DNA of 37,444 nucleotides from Thermoguttaceae bacterium (GTDB lineage: Bacteria; Planctomycetota; Planctomycetia; Pirellulales; Thermoguttaceae). The notes under the pieces were generated by a model. That model was not told where the DNA came from, did no database searches, and saw nothing but the letters and a program-made list of their open reading frames with translations. The translations under genes and the position numbers were made by a program. Below are positions 22,210 to 29,846 of this stretch, piece after piece; within the stretch, counting starts at the first letter, position 1; the number at the start of each line of letters is the position of its first letter. The stretch is taken from assembly GCA_017447865.1 (NCBI GenBank), contig JAFSMO010000050.1, forward strand, positions 1 to 37,444, read 5' to 3'.

Positions 22210-23574
22210 ATGAAACGCAGAGATTTCATCAAAGGCACACTGGGCGCGTTCGGCTCGTTCTTTTGCGGCGGTCTAATCGCGGCTCCGCCCGGCTGGAAGC
22301 ACGAGGGAACGCCGAATCTGGTCTTCGGCGTCATCAGCGACACACATTTGAGGACGACCGTCTGGGGGAACAATCCCGGCGCGAACTGGCCGACCAAATA
22401 CTTCGCCGCCGCGCTTGAATACTTCAAGGCGCAGAACGTGGACGCGGTCGTTCACTGCGGCGACCTGGCCCACCGCGGGCAGGTGCGTGAGCTGGAGTTT
22501 CATGGCGCGGTCTGGCGCAGGGTCTTCGCGGGCGGGCCCGAGCCCGTGAAACTTTTCGTCGCGGGAAATCACGACGTGGACGGCGCGAAATACGGCGATT
22601 TCGTCCGGAACCGCTACCCCGACGAGACGGAGCGGGCGAAGCACGTCCTGGCGACCGACATGCCCGGCCACTGGCAGCGGATCTGGGGCGAGAAGTACGA
22701 GCCGGTCTGGCACAAAGAGGTGAAAGGCTACCACTTCTTCGGGCGTCATTGGGGCGTTGAGGAAGCCGACGCGATCCGGACGCTCGGGAGCTGGACGCCC
22801 CCAAGCGGCGGCTCGGAAGTCCCACGGCCGTTTTTCTACATTCAGCACCGACGTCCCTCGGCGGCCGTGCGCCGCGGTCTTCTGCGTCACACCGGCGGCG
22901 TGGCGTTCTTCGGGCATAACCACTGGAGCGTGACGAACTGGAACATTCTTTCGCTCTACAACGGCCGGCTCCCGGTCATTCAGTGCGCCTCCTGCGAACC
23001 GCGCGGCTGTGCCGCTCTGGTGGGAGACACCTGGATCACCAAGGCCAAAATCGAAGGACGCGAGCAGACCAGCAGGGGCCGGCAGGGGTACGTCGTGCGC
23101 GTGTACGACGACATGCTCGTCCTCGAGCGGCGCGAATTCGGCGCGGGCGGCTCCCTTGGTTCGGACTGGATCATGCCCTTCGGGAAGACCAACCCGCACC
23201 CGTTTGTAAGGAGCGAACTGCAAAAAGTCATCGGCGAGCCGCAGTTCCGCGACGGTGCGAAAATTGCCGTGGAAAACCTGGACGCCGAGGTTCCGGCCGT
23301 GAAACTGACCATCCCGCCCGCCGACGCCAATCCCGACTCCCGGGTGTACGCCTACGAGGTGACGGTCCAGGGCCCGGAAGGGACGAAGCCGCTCTGCAAG
23401 GCCGTCTACGCGGCTGGCGTCAACCTGGGAATGGGCCACGAGCCGAACGACGGCGTGACGGAACTGCTCATCCCCAAATCGGAACTGCCCCGCGGCACGG
23501 CGCACACGTTCACCGTCCGGCCCCTTACTTCCCTCGGCACCGCGGGAAAAGCGGTAGAAGTGAGCGAGGAGTGA
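22210..23574 (+). CDS. Tat-exported calcineurin-like metallophosphoesterase
   Basis: 454 residues. MKRRDFIKGTLGAFGS is a twin-arginine signal. The metallophosphatase motifs are D44-x-H46 (SDTHL), GDLAHRG (84-90, Asp85), GNHDVDG (119-125, Asn120-His121) and GHNHW (235-239), so the dinuclear metal site is complete. The C-terminal ~150 residues form a beta-rich extension (PAVKLTIPPADAN to HTFTVRPLTS), as in planctomycete sugar-associated phosphoesterases. It would act in the periplasm on phosphate esters released from glycans or nucleotides. The ATG at 22210 is chosen for the Tat motif, with AAGGAG 12 nt away. Its last codons (SEE-stop) lie in a GAGGAGTGAGGAGTTAGGAG repeat. Confidence 0.88.
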   Translation: MKRRDFIKGTLGAFGSFFCGGLIAAPPGWKHEGTPNLVFGVISDTHLRTTVWGNNPGANWPTKYFAAALEYFKAQNVDAVVHCGDLAHRGQVRELEFHGAVWRRVFAGGPEPVKLFVAGNHDVDGAKYGDFVRNRYPDETERAKHVLATDMPGHWQRIWGEKYEPVWHKEVKGYHFFGRHWGVEEADAIRTLGSWTPPSGGSEVPRPFFYIQHRRPSAAVRRGLLRHTGGVAFFGHNHWSVTNWNILSLYNGRLPVIQCASCEPRGCAALVGDTWITKAKIEGREQTSRGRQGYVVRVYDDMLVLERREFGAGGSLGSDWIMPFGKTNPHPFVRSELQKVIGEPQFRDGAKIAVENLDAEVPAVKLTIPPADANPDSRVYAYEVTVQGPEGTKPLCKAVYAAGVNLGMGHEPNDGVTELLIPKSELPRGTAHTFTVRPLTSLGTAGKAVEVSEE

Positions 23575-23616
23575 GGAGTTAGGAGTTTGAAATTGGTTTT
23601 CAGTCAGGTACCAGTC
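23566..23616. repeat. Heptamer repeat (GTGAGGA/GTTAGGA then TTTTCAG)
   Basis: GAGGAGTGAGGAGTTAGGAG overlaps the phosphoesterase stop, then GGTTTTCAGTCAGGTACCAG leads to the ATG at 23617. Two heptamer types meet here without inverted arms, and no clear ribosome site is left. Confidence 0.6.
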
Positions 23617-25932
23617 ATGAAACGCACCACGTTGATTTCACTGTTCGTTCTGTTTTCGATGCTCTTGACGTTTGCGGCGGAGGCGGCGGAGTTTCCGGAT
23701 CCCGCGGAGTTCAATCCCGTCTGGGAAAGCGCGGCCCCCGGAACGTCGTTTGACCGGTCGCTGCCGACCGCGGCGCTGCTCGGGAACGGGTCGCTCGGAG
23801 TCGTGAACGGCGGCGACGCCCAGCGGAAACTCTTCGTCCTGACCCGCGGCGACCTGTGGAGCTGCGGCGATCTGACCCACGGCAAGGATGAAAACTGCAT
23901 CGGCCCGATCTCGTTCGCCGACCTGGAAATCCGGCCCGAAACGGCGGGCGTCGCCTCCACCGACACGCTCGACCTTCCCACGGCGACCCTGAAAACTGAG
24001 GGCGGCTTCGGCCGGGGCAAGGTCCGGCTGGAAAGCTGCGTCGCGGCCGGCGAGGACGTTTTCATCCTCACGGGCGTTTCCGACGCGGACGACGTCTGGA
24101 ATCTGCGCCTCATCCTCCATAACGAGAAGAAATCGTTTCCGCTCAATGCCGGGAGTTCCCCCGACGGCTGCTGGGTGCGGCGTTCGACCGTGAACCTCCT
24201 CCCCGAGGGGGACCCGCGCGGGTGGGTCCGAACTGCTACGGCCGCCCTGAGCGCGGTGGGGGCCGAACTGGCCGAAATCACGGTCCCCGACGGCCGGCAG
24301 GAAGCGCAGACCAAAGTGAAGATCCGCGCGAATGTGCCGTTTGCGCTCGTCGTGGCGCCGGACCCGGACCGCCGGTTCACGTGGGACGAGATCGCGAAGC
24401 TGAAGGCCGACCACGCCGGCTGGTGGAAGGACTGGGGGGCGAAATCCCGCATCGCGCTGGGCGACAAAGAGTTGGAGTCGTTCTGGTACGGCCAGGTCTA
24501 TCTGCTCGGCTCGTGCGTCCGTCAGGGGAAATTCCCGCCCGGTCTTTATGGCCTTTGGGTAACGACCGACCAGCCGCTCTGGCACAACGATTTCCACATG
24601 AATTACAATTACGTGGCGACGTGGTACGGCTGCTTCGCCTCCAACCGGTGCGAGGCGGCCGACGCCCTGCCCGACCCGCTTCTGGCGTACCTTCCCCAGG
24701 CAGTGCGCAACGCGAAGGAAAACCTCCAGAAGATCGACCGCTGCAAGGGCCGGTTCTACCAGAACACGCGGAACTACCTCGACCGGCGTCCCGATCTGGC
24801 GGACGGCATCGACGACGCTGCGCTCTTTCCCGTGGCTCTGGGCCCCTGGGGAGTTTCGGCCGAAGGGGAAGAGTCGCTTTGGAGCCAGATCTCGGACGGC
24901 GCGTTCCAGTGTGCCGTGGTCTGCACGCACTGGGAATACACGCTCGACCGCGACTACCTCCGGAAGGTCTGGCCGCTGCTCGACAAAACCGCCAATTTCT
25001 TCCTCGCGTGGGCCGAGAAGGAAACGCTCGCGGACGGCTCGTACCGCTACAACGTCTGGGATTCCCACTGGGAGGGGAGCGGCCTGCAGAAGAACAGCGC
25101 CCCGGCCCTCGGCTGCGTGAAGCACCTTTTCGAGACGCTCGTCAACGTGGCCCCCATCCTGCGCGAGCTCGGGATTGAGGTCCCGGAAGCCAAAATTGCC
25201 GCGTGGAACGACTTCAACGACCACCTGGCCCCGTTGCCGACCGGCGTCTATCCGATCGACGGAGAGCCCGTCCGGATGCTCTCGGGCGTGGAGAACGCGG
25301 ACGGCTCGGCCAATCCCTCCGGCGGAAACGCGCTCAATCTGGAAAGCGTCATTCCCGGCGAGGCGTTCGCCTTCGACGTGACGCCCGACTTCCGCGCTCT
25401 GGCCGTGAATGCCGTGAGGGGAAACGCCGCCAAATCTCCGAAGGACGTCTGGACGTGCATCAACCAGACGCCGAAGCTCTTCGCGACGGCAGTCCGCGTC
25501 GGCTACCCGGCCCAGGACGTGATCGACGCCTTCAAGGAGCACCAGCTCCGCCGGATCGGGCAGAAGAATTTCCACCTCCACGACGGCTACCACGGCGTGG
25601 AGAAAATCGGCGCGATGGAGTTCATTCAGTCAATGCTGATCCAGTCCGACCACGGCTTCGTGAAGCTCTTCCCCAACTGGACCGGCTCCGACGCGAAGTT
25701 CGAGAATTTACGCGCCAAGGGCGGCTTCCTCTTCTCCGCGGAGATGAAGAACGGCCAGATCGTGCGCGTGAGCATCCGCTCCGAAAAAGGCGGCCGTCTG
25801 CGTCTGGTGGACCCGTTCGGCGGCCAAACCGTCCCGACCGGCTGGACCCGCGGCCAGACCCGCAACAGCGGCGAGCCGACGCTCGAACGGGACTTTCAGA
25901 CCGGCGAAACGGCGGAAATAGTTAGGGAGTGA
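23617..25932 (+). CDS. Secreted GH95-like glycoside hydrolase (alpha-L-fucosidase type, six-hairpin barrel)
   Basis: 771 residues from the ATG at 23617; the longer frame from a TTG upstream is repeat-derived. A Sec signal (1-23) is followed by an N-terminal beta domain with LLGNGSLGVVNGG (54-66) and LFVLTRGDLWSCG, the GH95-type opening. The (alpha/alpha)6 barrel follows with HNDFHMNYNYVATWYGCF, HWEYTLDRDYLRKVWPLLD and NVWDSHWEGSGLQ. A C-terminal beta domain (RLRLVDPFGG) completes the family layout. Such enzymes remove terminal fucose or related sugars from glycans in the periplasm. Individual catalytic residues were not assigned. Neighbours are other secreted carbohydrate enzymes. Confidence 0.78.
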   Translation: MKRTTLISLFVLFSMLLTFAAEAAEFPDPAEFNPVWESAAPGTSFDRSLPTAALLGNGSLGVVNGGDAQRKLFVLTRGDLWSCGDLTHGKDENCIGPISFADLEIRPETAGVASTDTLDLPTATLKTEGGFGRGKVRLESCVAAGEDVFILTGVSDADDVWNLRLILHNEKKSFPLNAGSSPDGCWVRRSTVNLLPEGDPRGWVRTATAALSAVGAELAEITVPDGRQEAQTKVKIRANVPFALVVAPDPDRRFTWDEIAKLKADHAGWWKDWGAKSRIALGDKELESFWYGQVYLLGSCVRQGKFPPGLYGLWVTTDQPLWHNDFHMNYNYVATWYGCFASNRCEAADALPDPLLAYLPQAVRNAKENLQKIDRCKGRFYQNTRNYLDRRPDLADGIDDAALFPVALGPWGVSAEGEESLWSQISDGAFQCAVVCTHWEYTLDRDYLRKVWPLLDKTANFFLAWAEKETLADGSYRYNVWDSHWEGSGLQKNSAPALGCVKHLFETLVNVAPILRELGIEVPEAKIAAWNDFNDHLAPLPTGVYPIDGEPVRMLSGVENADGSANPSGGNALNLESVIPGEAFAFDVTPDFRALAVNAVRGNAAKSPKDVWTCINQTPKLFATAVRVGYPAQDVIDAFKEHQLRRIGQKNFHLHDGYHGVEKIGAMEFIQSMLIQSDHGFVKLFPNWTGSDAKFENLRAKGGFLFSAEMKNGQIVRVSIRSEKGGRLRLVDPFGGQTVPTGWTRGQTRNSGEPTLERDFQTGETAEIVRE

Positions 25933-26125
25933 AGTTTTCAGTTTTCAGTGCTTCAGTTTTCAGTTGGAAAAAAACGCTGAAAACTCCTTCACCCCCTTTT
26001 TCCGAAATGCAAATCTGGTATAATTGATTACGAAACTATTCAGGAGTCAGAGATCAAGTTTCTGATTGCCAGTGCTTCAGTTAAGAACTGAAAACTGGTA
26101 ACTGAAAACTGAAAACTCATCCCTC
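25933..26125. repeat. Inverted heptamer element (TTTTCAG / AACTGAA arms) containing a promoter-like box
   Basis: The left arm (25933-25964) is TTTTCAG steps with CAGTGCTTCAG, and the right arm (about 26083-26117) is AACTGAAAACTG-type steps, roughly complementary. A second CAGTGCTTCAG lies at about 26071. The loop holds TGGTATAAT (26016-26024). This covers the 212-nt gap between the GH95-like and aldo/keto-reductase genes. Confidence 0.75.
26016..26024 (+). promoter_or_regulatory. Extended -10 box inside the repeat loop
   Basis: TGGTATAAT is the same extended -10 as at 10612-10620. The -35 region (CCTTTTTCC) is weak. It would drive the aldo/keto reductase, with a ~115-nt leader made of repeat. 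Confidence 0.45.
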
Positions 26126-26144
26126 ATTCACGAAAGGATCCCCA

Positions 26145-27005
26145 ATGAACACGATCACTCTTAACGACGGAGTAAAGATCCCTCAGGTTGGTTTTGGCAC
26201 GTACCAGATCCCGCCGGGAAAAGCGACCCAGGACGCGGTGGCGTATGCGCTCTCGTGCGGGTGCAGGCACATCGACACGGCCACGGCCTACTTCAACGAG
26301 GCGGACGTCGGAAAAGCCGTCCGGGCCAGCGGCGTCAAGCGCGAGGACCTTTTCATCACCTCGAAACTCTGGCTTCAGGATTACGGCTACGAGCCCGCCA
26401 AAAAGGGGATCGACGCCTCGCTGAGAAAGCTCGGGGTCGATTATATGGACCTCTACCTGATCCACCAGCCGTACGGCGACGTCCCCGGCGCGTGGAGGGC
26501 GATGGAAGAGGCCCAGGCCGCCGGCAAGATCCGCTCCATCGGCGTGAGCAACATGACCGTGAAGATCTGGAACGCGTTCGTGCCGCAGTTTGAGACCATG
26601 CCGTCGGTGAACCAGATCGAGTACCACCCGTACCAGCAGCAGAAGGCGATCCGCGCGCTGATGGCGGAAAAGGAGACCGCTCTGGAAGCGTGGGCGCCGC
26701 TGGGTCAGGGTTGGGGCGGTTTGCTGCAGGAACCCCTCTTTGCCGATCTGGCCTCCAAATACCAGAAGGACGTCGGGCAGATCGTCTTGCGTTTCGAGGT
26801 GCAGGAAGGCGCGATCGTCTTCCCGAAGTCGGTCCACCCCGAGCGGATCAAGTCGAACCTGCAGGTTTTCGATTTTGAACTCACGGACGACGAAATGGCC
26901 GCGATCCGCGCGCTGGACAAAGGCGCCGGGATGCACGACCCCGACACGCCCGGCTTCGGCGAGTGGCTGCTCACCAAGTACGACGTGCACGCGGATGAGA
27001 AGTAG
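26145..27005 (+). CDS. Aldo/keto reductase
   Basis: 286 residues. The catalytic tetrad is complete: Asp44 (HIDTATAY), Tyr49, Lys74 (TSKLW) and His107 (LIHQP). GFGTY and IGVSNM (Asn) match the NADPH-binding face of the AKR barrel, and IVFPKSVHPERIKSNLQVF is the C-terminal cofactor motif. It reduces aldehydes or ketones, for instance sugar carbonyls. AAAGGA lies 6 nt before the ATG. The second GH99-like gene follows closely. Confidence 0.95.
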   Translation: MNTITLNDGVKIPQVGFGTYQIPPGKATQDAVAYALSCGCRHIDTATAYFNEADVGKAVRASGVKREDLFITSKLWLQDYGYEPAKKGIDASLRKLGVDYMDLYLIHQPYGDVPGAWRAMEEAQAAGKIRSIGVSNMTVKIWNAFVPQFETMPSVNQIEYHPYQQQKAIRALMAEKETALEAWAPLGQGWGGLLQEPLFADLASKYQKDVGQIVLRFEVQEGAIVFPKSVHPERIKSNLQVFDFELTDDEMAAIRALDKGAGMHDPDTPGFGEWLLTKYDVHADEK

Positions 27006-27028
27006 TCGGTTGAAAGGTGAAGAATCGA

Positions 27029-28564
27029 ATGAAAGTCAAATGGTGCGTTCTCGCCCTGCTCTGCGTGATGGCGGGGCTTTTGGTGAACGTGGTGGTTGCA
27101 AACGAGCCGGCGCCGGCGAATAAGCCGCAGGTGGGGATTTTCTACTTCCTCTGGCTCGGCGAGCACGGGCGCTCGGGGCCGTATGATGTGACGAAGATCC
27201 TGGCGGCCGACCCCGACGCGGGTCACAAGCCGGACAGTCCGGTCTGGGGCGGCGTGGGGACGTACCACCACTGGGGCGAGCCACTTTACGGCTACTACTT
27301 CTCCGACGACGAGTGGGTCGTGCGCCGCCATATAAAACTCCTCATGCAGGCCGGCATCGACTTCCTTTTCTTCGACACGACGAACGCCGCCATCTACGAG
27401 AAAAACGCCAGGCTCGTCCTGGGCGTCCTGCAGGAATACCACGACGCGGGCTGGCAGGTCCCCAAGGTCATGTTCTACACCAACACGGCTTCCGGCCGGA
27501 CCGTCCAGAGGATCTACGAGGCGATCTACAAGCCCGGCTTTGCGAAAGACGTCTGGTTCCGGCTGGACGGCAAACCGGTCATCGTCGCGAAGAAGGAGGA
27601 GTGCTCCGACGAGACCCGGGCGTTTTTCACCATCGTGAAGTCGCAGTGGCCGAACGAACCCTCCAAGAAAGGCGGCTGGCCGTGGATGGACTTTTCGCGC
27701 CCCCAGCGGCTTTTTGAGGGCGAGGAGGTCGCGCTGAACGTGATGAACGTCTCGGTCGCGCAGCACCCCCAGCTTCGCTTCGGCGACAGCGCGATGTACG
27801 GCGAGACGGGAAACTGCGGCCGGGCGTTCCATAACGGCGCGAACGACCCCGATCCCGAGGCGTGGAAGAAGGGGTTCAACTTCCAGGAGCAGTGGGACCG
27901 TGCTTTCGAGGTGCGCCCCGACATCGTGCTGGTGACGGGCTGGAACGAATGGATCGCCGGACGCTGGCGTGGAAGGCCCGACCGGCCGATCATGTTCGTG
28001 GACTGCGCGAATTACGAGTTTTCACGCGACATTGAGATGATGCGCGGCGGGTACGGCGACAATTACTTCCTGCAGCTGCGCGAGAACGTCCGAAAGTTCA
28101 AGGGGATCCGGGACGACGAGACCCCCAACTCGCCCATGACCCCGAAACGTTACCGCTGCTTCGCCGACTCCGCGATGCCCCGGGACCATGCCGGCTACGG
28201 CACGACGTACGTGAACCGCACGCAGCGCAACGCGCCGGAATGGATCGACGTGCAGCACGACGCCCGGAGCGTCACGTTCGTGGTGAAGACGCAAAAACCG
28301 ATCGTCGGCAAAGAGGGCGAGGGGGATTTCATGCGGATCCTCGTCAACGGCCGCACCGTCAATGAACTCGGCAAGACCAAGATCGATGGCGACGTGATGA
28401 CGCTCACGGTGCCGCGCAAGGCGCTGGGGCTTTCGGACGGCGCATTCCGTTTCGACTTCAAATTCGTGGACTCGACCGACCCGTGCCTTGACCCGCTCGA
28501 CTGGTACGACCACGGCGTCGTGGAACCTCTGGGAAGAGTTTCATTCCACTACCGTGGAGAGTGA
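27029..28564 (+). CDS. Secreted GH99/GH71-like glycoside hydrolase, copy 2
   Basis: 511 residues from the ATG at 27029 (AGGTGA 8 nt upstream); a GTG at 27017 would add four residues. Signal peptide 1-25 (VVVANE). Domain order and motifs match copy 1: VGIFYFLWLGEHG, DFLFFDTTNAAIYEKNA, VTGWNEWIAGRW and the same C-terminal beta-sandwich ending WYDHGVVEPLGRVSFHY. Long stretches are identical also at DNA level, so the duplication is recent or homogenised. A six-residue insert (APANKP) follows the signal. Glycan target unknown. Confidence 0.75.
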   Translation: MKVKWCVLALLCVMAGLLVNVVVANEPAPANKPQVGIFYFLWLGEHGRSGPYDVTKILAADPDAGHKPDSPVWGGVGTYHHWGEPLYGYYFSDDEWVVRRHIKLLMQAGIDFLFFDTTNAAIYEKNARLVLGVLQEYHDAGWQVPKVMFYTNTASGRTVQRIYEAIYKPGFAKDVWFRLDGKPVIVAKKEECSDETRAFFTIVKSQWPNEPSKKGGWPWMDFSRPQRLFEGEEVALNVMNVSVAQHPQLRFGDSAMYGETGNCGRAFHNGANDPDPEAWKKGFNFQEQWDRAFEVRPDIVLVTGWNEWIAGRWRGRPDRPIMFVDCANYEFSRDIEMMRGGYGDNYFLQLRENVRKFKGIRDDETPNSPMTPKRYRCFADSAMPRDHAGYGTTYVNRTQRNAPEWIDVQHDARSVTFVVKTQKPIVGKEGEGDFMRILVNGRTVNELGKTKIDGDVMTLTVPRKALGLSDGAFRFDFKFVDSTDPCLDPLDWYDHGVVEPLGRVSFHYRGE

Positions 28565-28573
28565 GGAGAAAAC

Positions 28574-29230
28574 ATGAACTACAAAATCATCGACCAGGAA
28601 ACTTACTACCGCAAAGGCGTCTACCGGCACTTCACGGAGGACTGCAAGTGCTCCACCTCCATGACGGCGCGGCTTGATGTGACCGATCTGGTGGAGTATT
28701 CCAAAAAGACCAACACCCGGTTTTATATCAATTTCCTGTATCTGCTCTCGAAGGTTTTGAACTCCCGCGACGATTACAGGATGGGGTACAACTGGAAGAC
28801 CCGGGAGCTCTTCTGCTTTGACGTGATCCACCCCACGCACTACGTTTTTCACGAGGATACTGAGACGATCACGCTCGTTTATTCCACGTACTGCGACGAC
28901 TACGAAACGTTCTACGCCAACGCCCTCGAGGACGTCGAAAAGGCCAAAACCACCCGCGAATACGGCCTGGATCCGGCCAATCACCCGAACTGGTTCGACG
29001 CTTCGTACATTTCGTGGCTTTCGTACGACTCGCTGAATATCGAGCTTCCGGACGGCTATTTGTATTTCTTGCCGATCATCAACTGGGGGAGGTACCGCGA
29101 GGAAAACGGCCGGCTTCAAATGCCACTGACGGTGCGGCTGAATCATGCGGCCGCGGACGGTTTTCACATCGCCAACGTTTACCGGCTGCTCGAGAAAGAA
29201 ATCGGTGTTTTTTGTCATGGAGCCGAATAA
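28574..29230 (+). CDS. Chloramphenicol acetyltransferase-like (CatA fold)
   Basis: 218 residues, the usual CAT length. LNHAAADGFHIANV (189-202) is the HHxxxDG motif with catalytic His191 and structural Asp195; DASYISWLSYDSLNIE (142-157) matches the SANPWVSFTS region that holds the substrate-binding Ser. The first His of the HH pair is Asn. CATs transfer acetyl from acetyl-CoA to a hydroxyl, and many chromosomal relatives do not act on chloramphenicol, so resistance should not be assumed. The ATG at 28574 has GAGGAG 8 nt upstream and follows copy 2 of GH99-like by 9 nt. Confidence 0.85.
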   Translation: MNYKIIDQETYYRKGVYRHFTEDCKCSTSMTARLDVTDLVEYSKKTNTRFYINFLYLLSKVLNSRDDYRMGYNWKTRELFCFDVIHPTHYVFHEDTETITLVYSTYCDDYETFYANALEDVEKAKTTREYGLDPANHPNWFDASYISWLSYDSLNIELPDGYLYFLPIINWGRYREENGRLQMPLTVRLNHAAADGFHIANVYRLLEKEIGVFCHGAE

Positions 29231-29353
29231 GTTAGGAGTGAGGAGTTAGGAGTTAGGAGTTGAAAAAGCCTTCGGCTTTTATGGGTTGAACTCTTTCTGA
29301 AACTAACGTTACGCGCAAGCGCAACTCCTAACTCCTAACTCCTCACTCCTAAC
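29231..29353. repeat. Inverted heptamer element, copy 2 (GTTAGGA arms, perfect 32-bp inverted repeat)
   Basis: The left arm (29231-29262) and right arm (29322-29353) are perfect 32-nt reverse complements, built from GTTAGGA with one GTGAGGA step mirrored exactly. The 59-nt core holds AAAAGCC-TTC-GGCTTTT (29264-29280) and GGGTTGAACTCTTTCTGAAA, and matches the copy-1 core in reverse orientation. It starts one base after the CAT-like stop. Confidence 0.92.
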
Positions 29354-29371
29354 TAAAAAAACTCCTAACTG

Positions 29372-29382
29372 CTCCGAAGGAG
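29372..29382 (+). promoter_or_regulatory. Mini-hairpin hiding the ribosome site of the next gene
   Basis: CTCC-GAA-GGAG pairs the Shine-Dalgarno of the gene at 29392 with CTCC just before it (4 bp). Confidence 0.4.
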
Positions 29383-29391
29383 GAAATGACC

Positions 29392-29721
29392 ATGAAAGAG
29401 ACCGTGATCTGGCTGCTCACGATGATCCCCACGAGCCTGCTTTTCACCGGGATCGGCATTTTCGCGATGCTGCGCAAGAAGCCGATGTGGTTCTGGTCGG
29501 GGACCACGGTCAGCGAAGACGAGATCACCGACGTCCCCGCCTACAACCGGGCGAACGGCTGGATGTGGATCGCCTACTCCCTGATTTTCTGGGCCAGTAC
29601 GGTCCTCGGCCTCTTTCAGATCGAAGCGGCCGGCATCTGCATGACCGTGGGCTGCGTCGCCGGGATCCCCGTCCTGATCCTCGCCTACAACCTGATCTAC
29701 GCCAAATACCGGCGGAAATGA
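29392..29721 (+). CDS. Small three-helix membrane protein (DUF3784/SdpI-like)
   Basis: 109 residues from the ATG at 29392; the ATG at 29386 lies only 2 nt from the AGGAGG. Helices lie near residues 4-24, 57-76 and 82-101. VSEDEITDVPAYNRANGWMWIAYS between helices 1 and 2 is the conserved loop of DUF3784/SdpI-like proteins (YNxANG). SdpI-type proteins give immunity to a peptide toxin, but most family members are unassigned. It is bracketed by heptamer elements on both sides. Confidence 0.7.
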   Translation: MKETVIWLLTMIPTSLLFTGIGIFAMLRKKPMWFWSGTTVSEDEITDVPAYNRANGWMWIAYSLIFWASTVLGLFQIEAAGICMTVGCVAGIPVLILAYNLIYAKYRRK

Positions 29722-29732
29722 CGGAACGATTG

Positions 29733-29829
29733 AAACAGAGTTTTCAGTTCCCAGTTTTCAGTTTTCAGTTAGCCCTTTGAACTTCCAACTGACAACTGAG
29801 AACTGACAACTGACAACTGAAAACTCCTC
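29733..29829. repeat. Inverted heptamer element (TTTTCAG / AACTGAC arms)
   Basis: TTTTCAG and TTCCCAG steps (about 29738-29770) face AACTGAC/AACTGAG/AACTGAA steps (about 29787-29825) across a short loop. The spacing between genes 29721 and 29847 is fully occupied by this element. Confidence 0.75.
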
Positions 29830-29839
29830 CGAAGGAGGA
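29825..29839 (+). promoter_or_regulatory. Hairpin hiding the SDR ribosome site
   Basis: TCCTCC-GAA-GGAGGA is a perfect 6-bp hairpin that pairs the whole AGGAGG of the SDR gene, with its left side supplied by the end of the repeat. Confidence 0.5.
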
Positions 29840-29846
29840 AATCCCG

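Noticed and set aside
20691..22427. 578-codon open frame on the minus strand opposite GH99-like copy 1
   Set aside because: High-GC coding DNA leaves its antisense open. The plus frame has a signal peptide and family motifs; the minus product is Arg/Val/Asp-rich without motifs.
23638..25593. 651-codon open frame on the minus strand opposite the GH95-like gene
   Set aside because: Antisense shadow of a clear plus-strand gene; the sequence is compositionally biased and has no domain pattern.
28574..29230. Chloramphenicol resistance gene
   Set aside because: The CAT fold and catalytic His are present, but the first His of the pair is Asn and chromosomal relatives often act on other substrates; resistance is not shown.
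11487..29829. Heptamer loci as CRISPR arrays or insertion-sequence ends
   Set aside because: No spacers, no transposase and no terminal inverted repeats of a known IS; the 7-nt period fits short tandem repeats.
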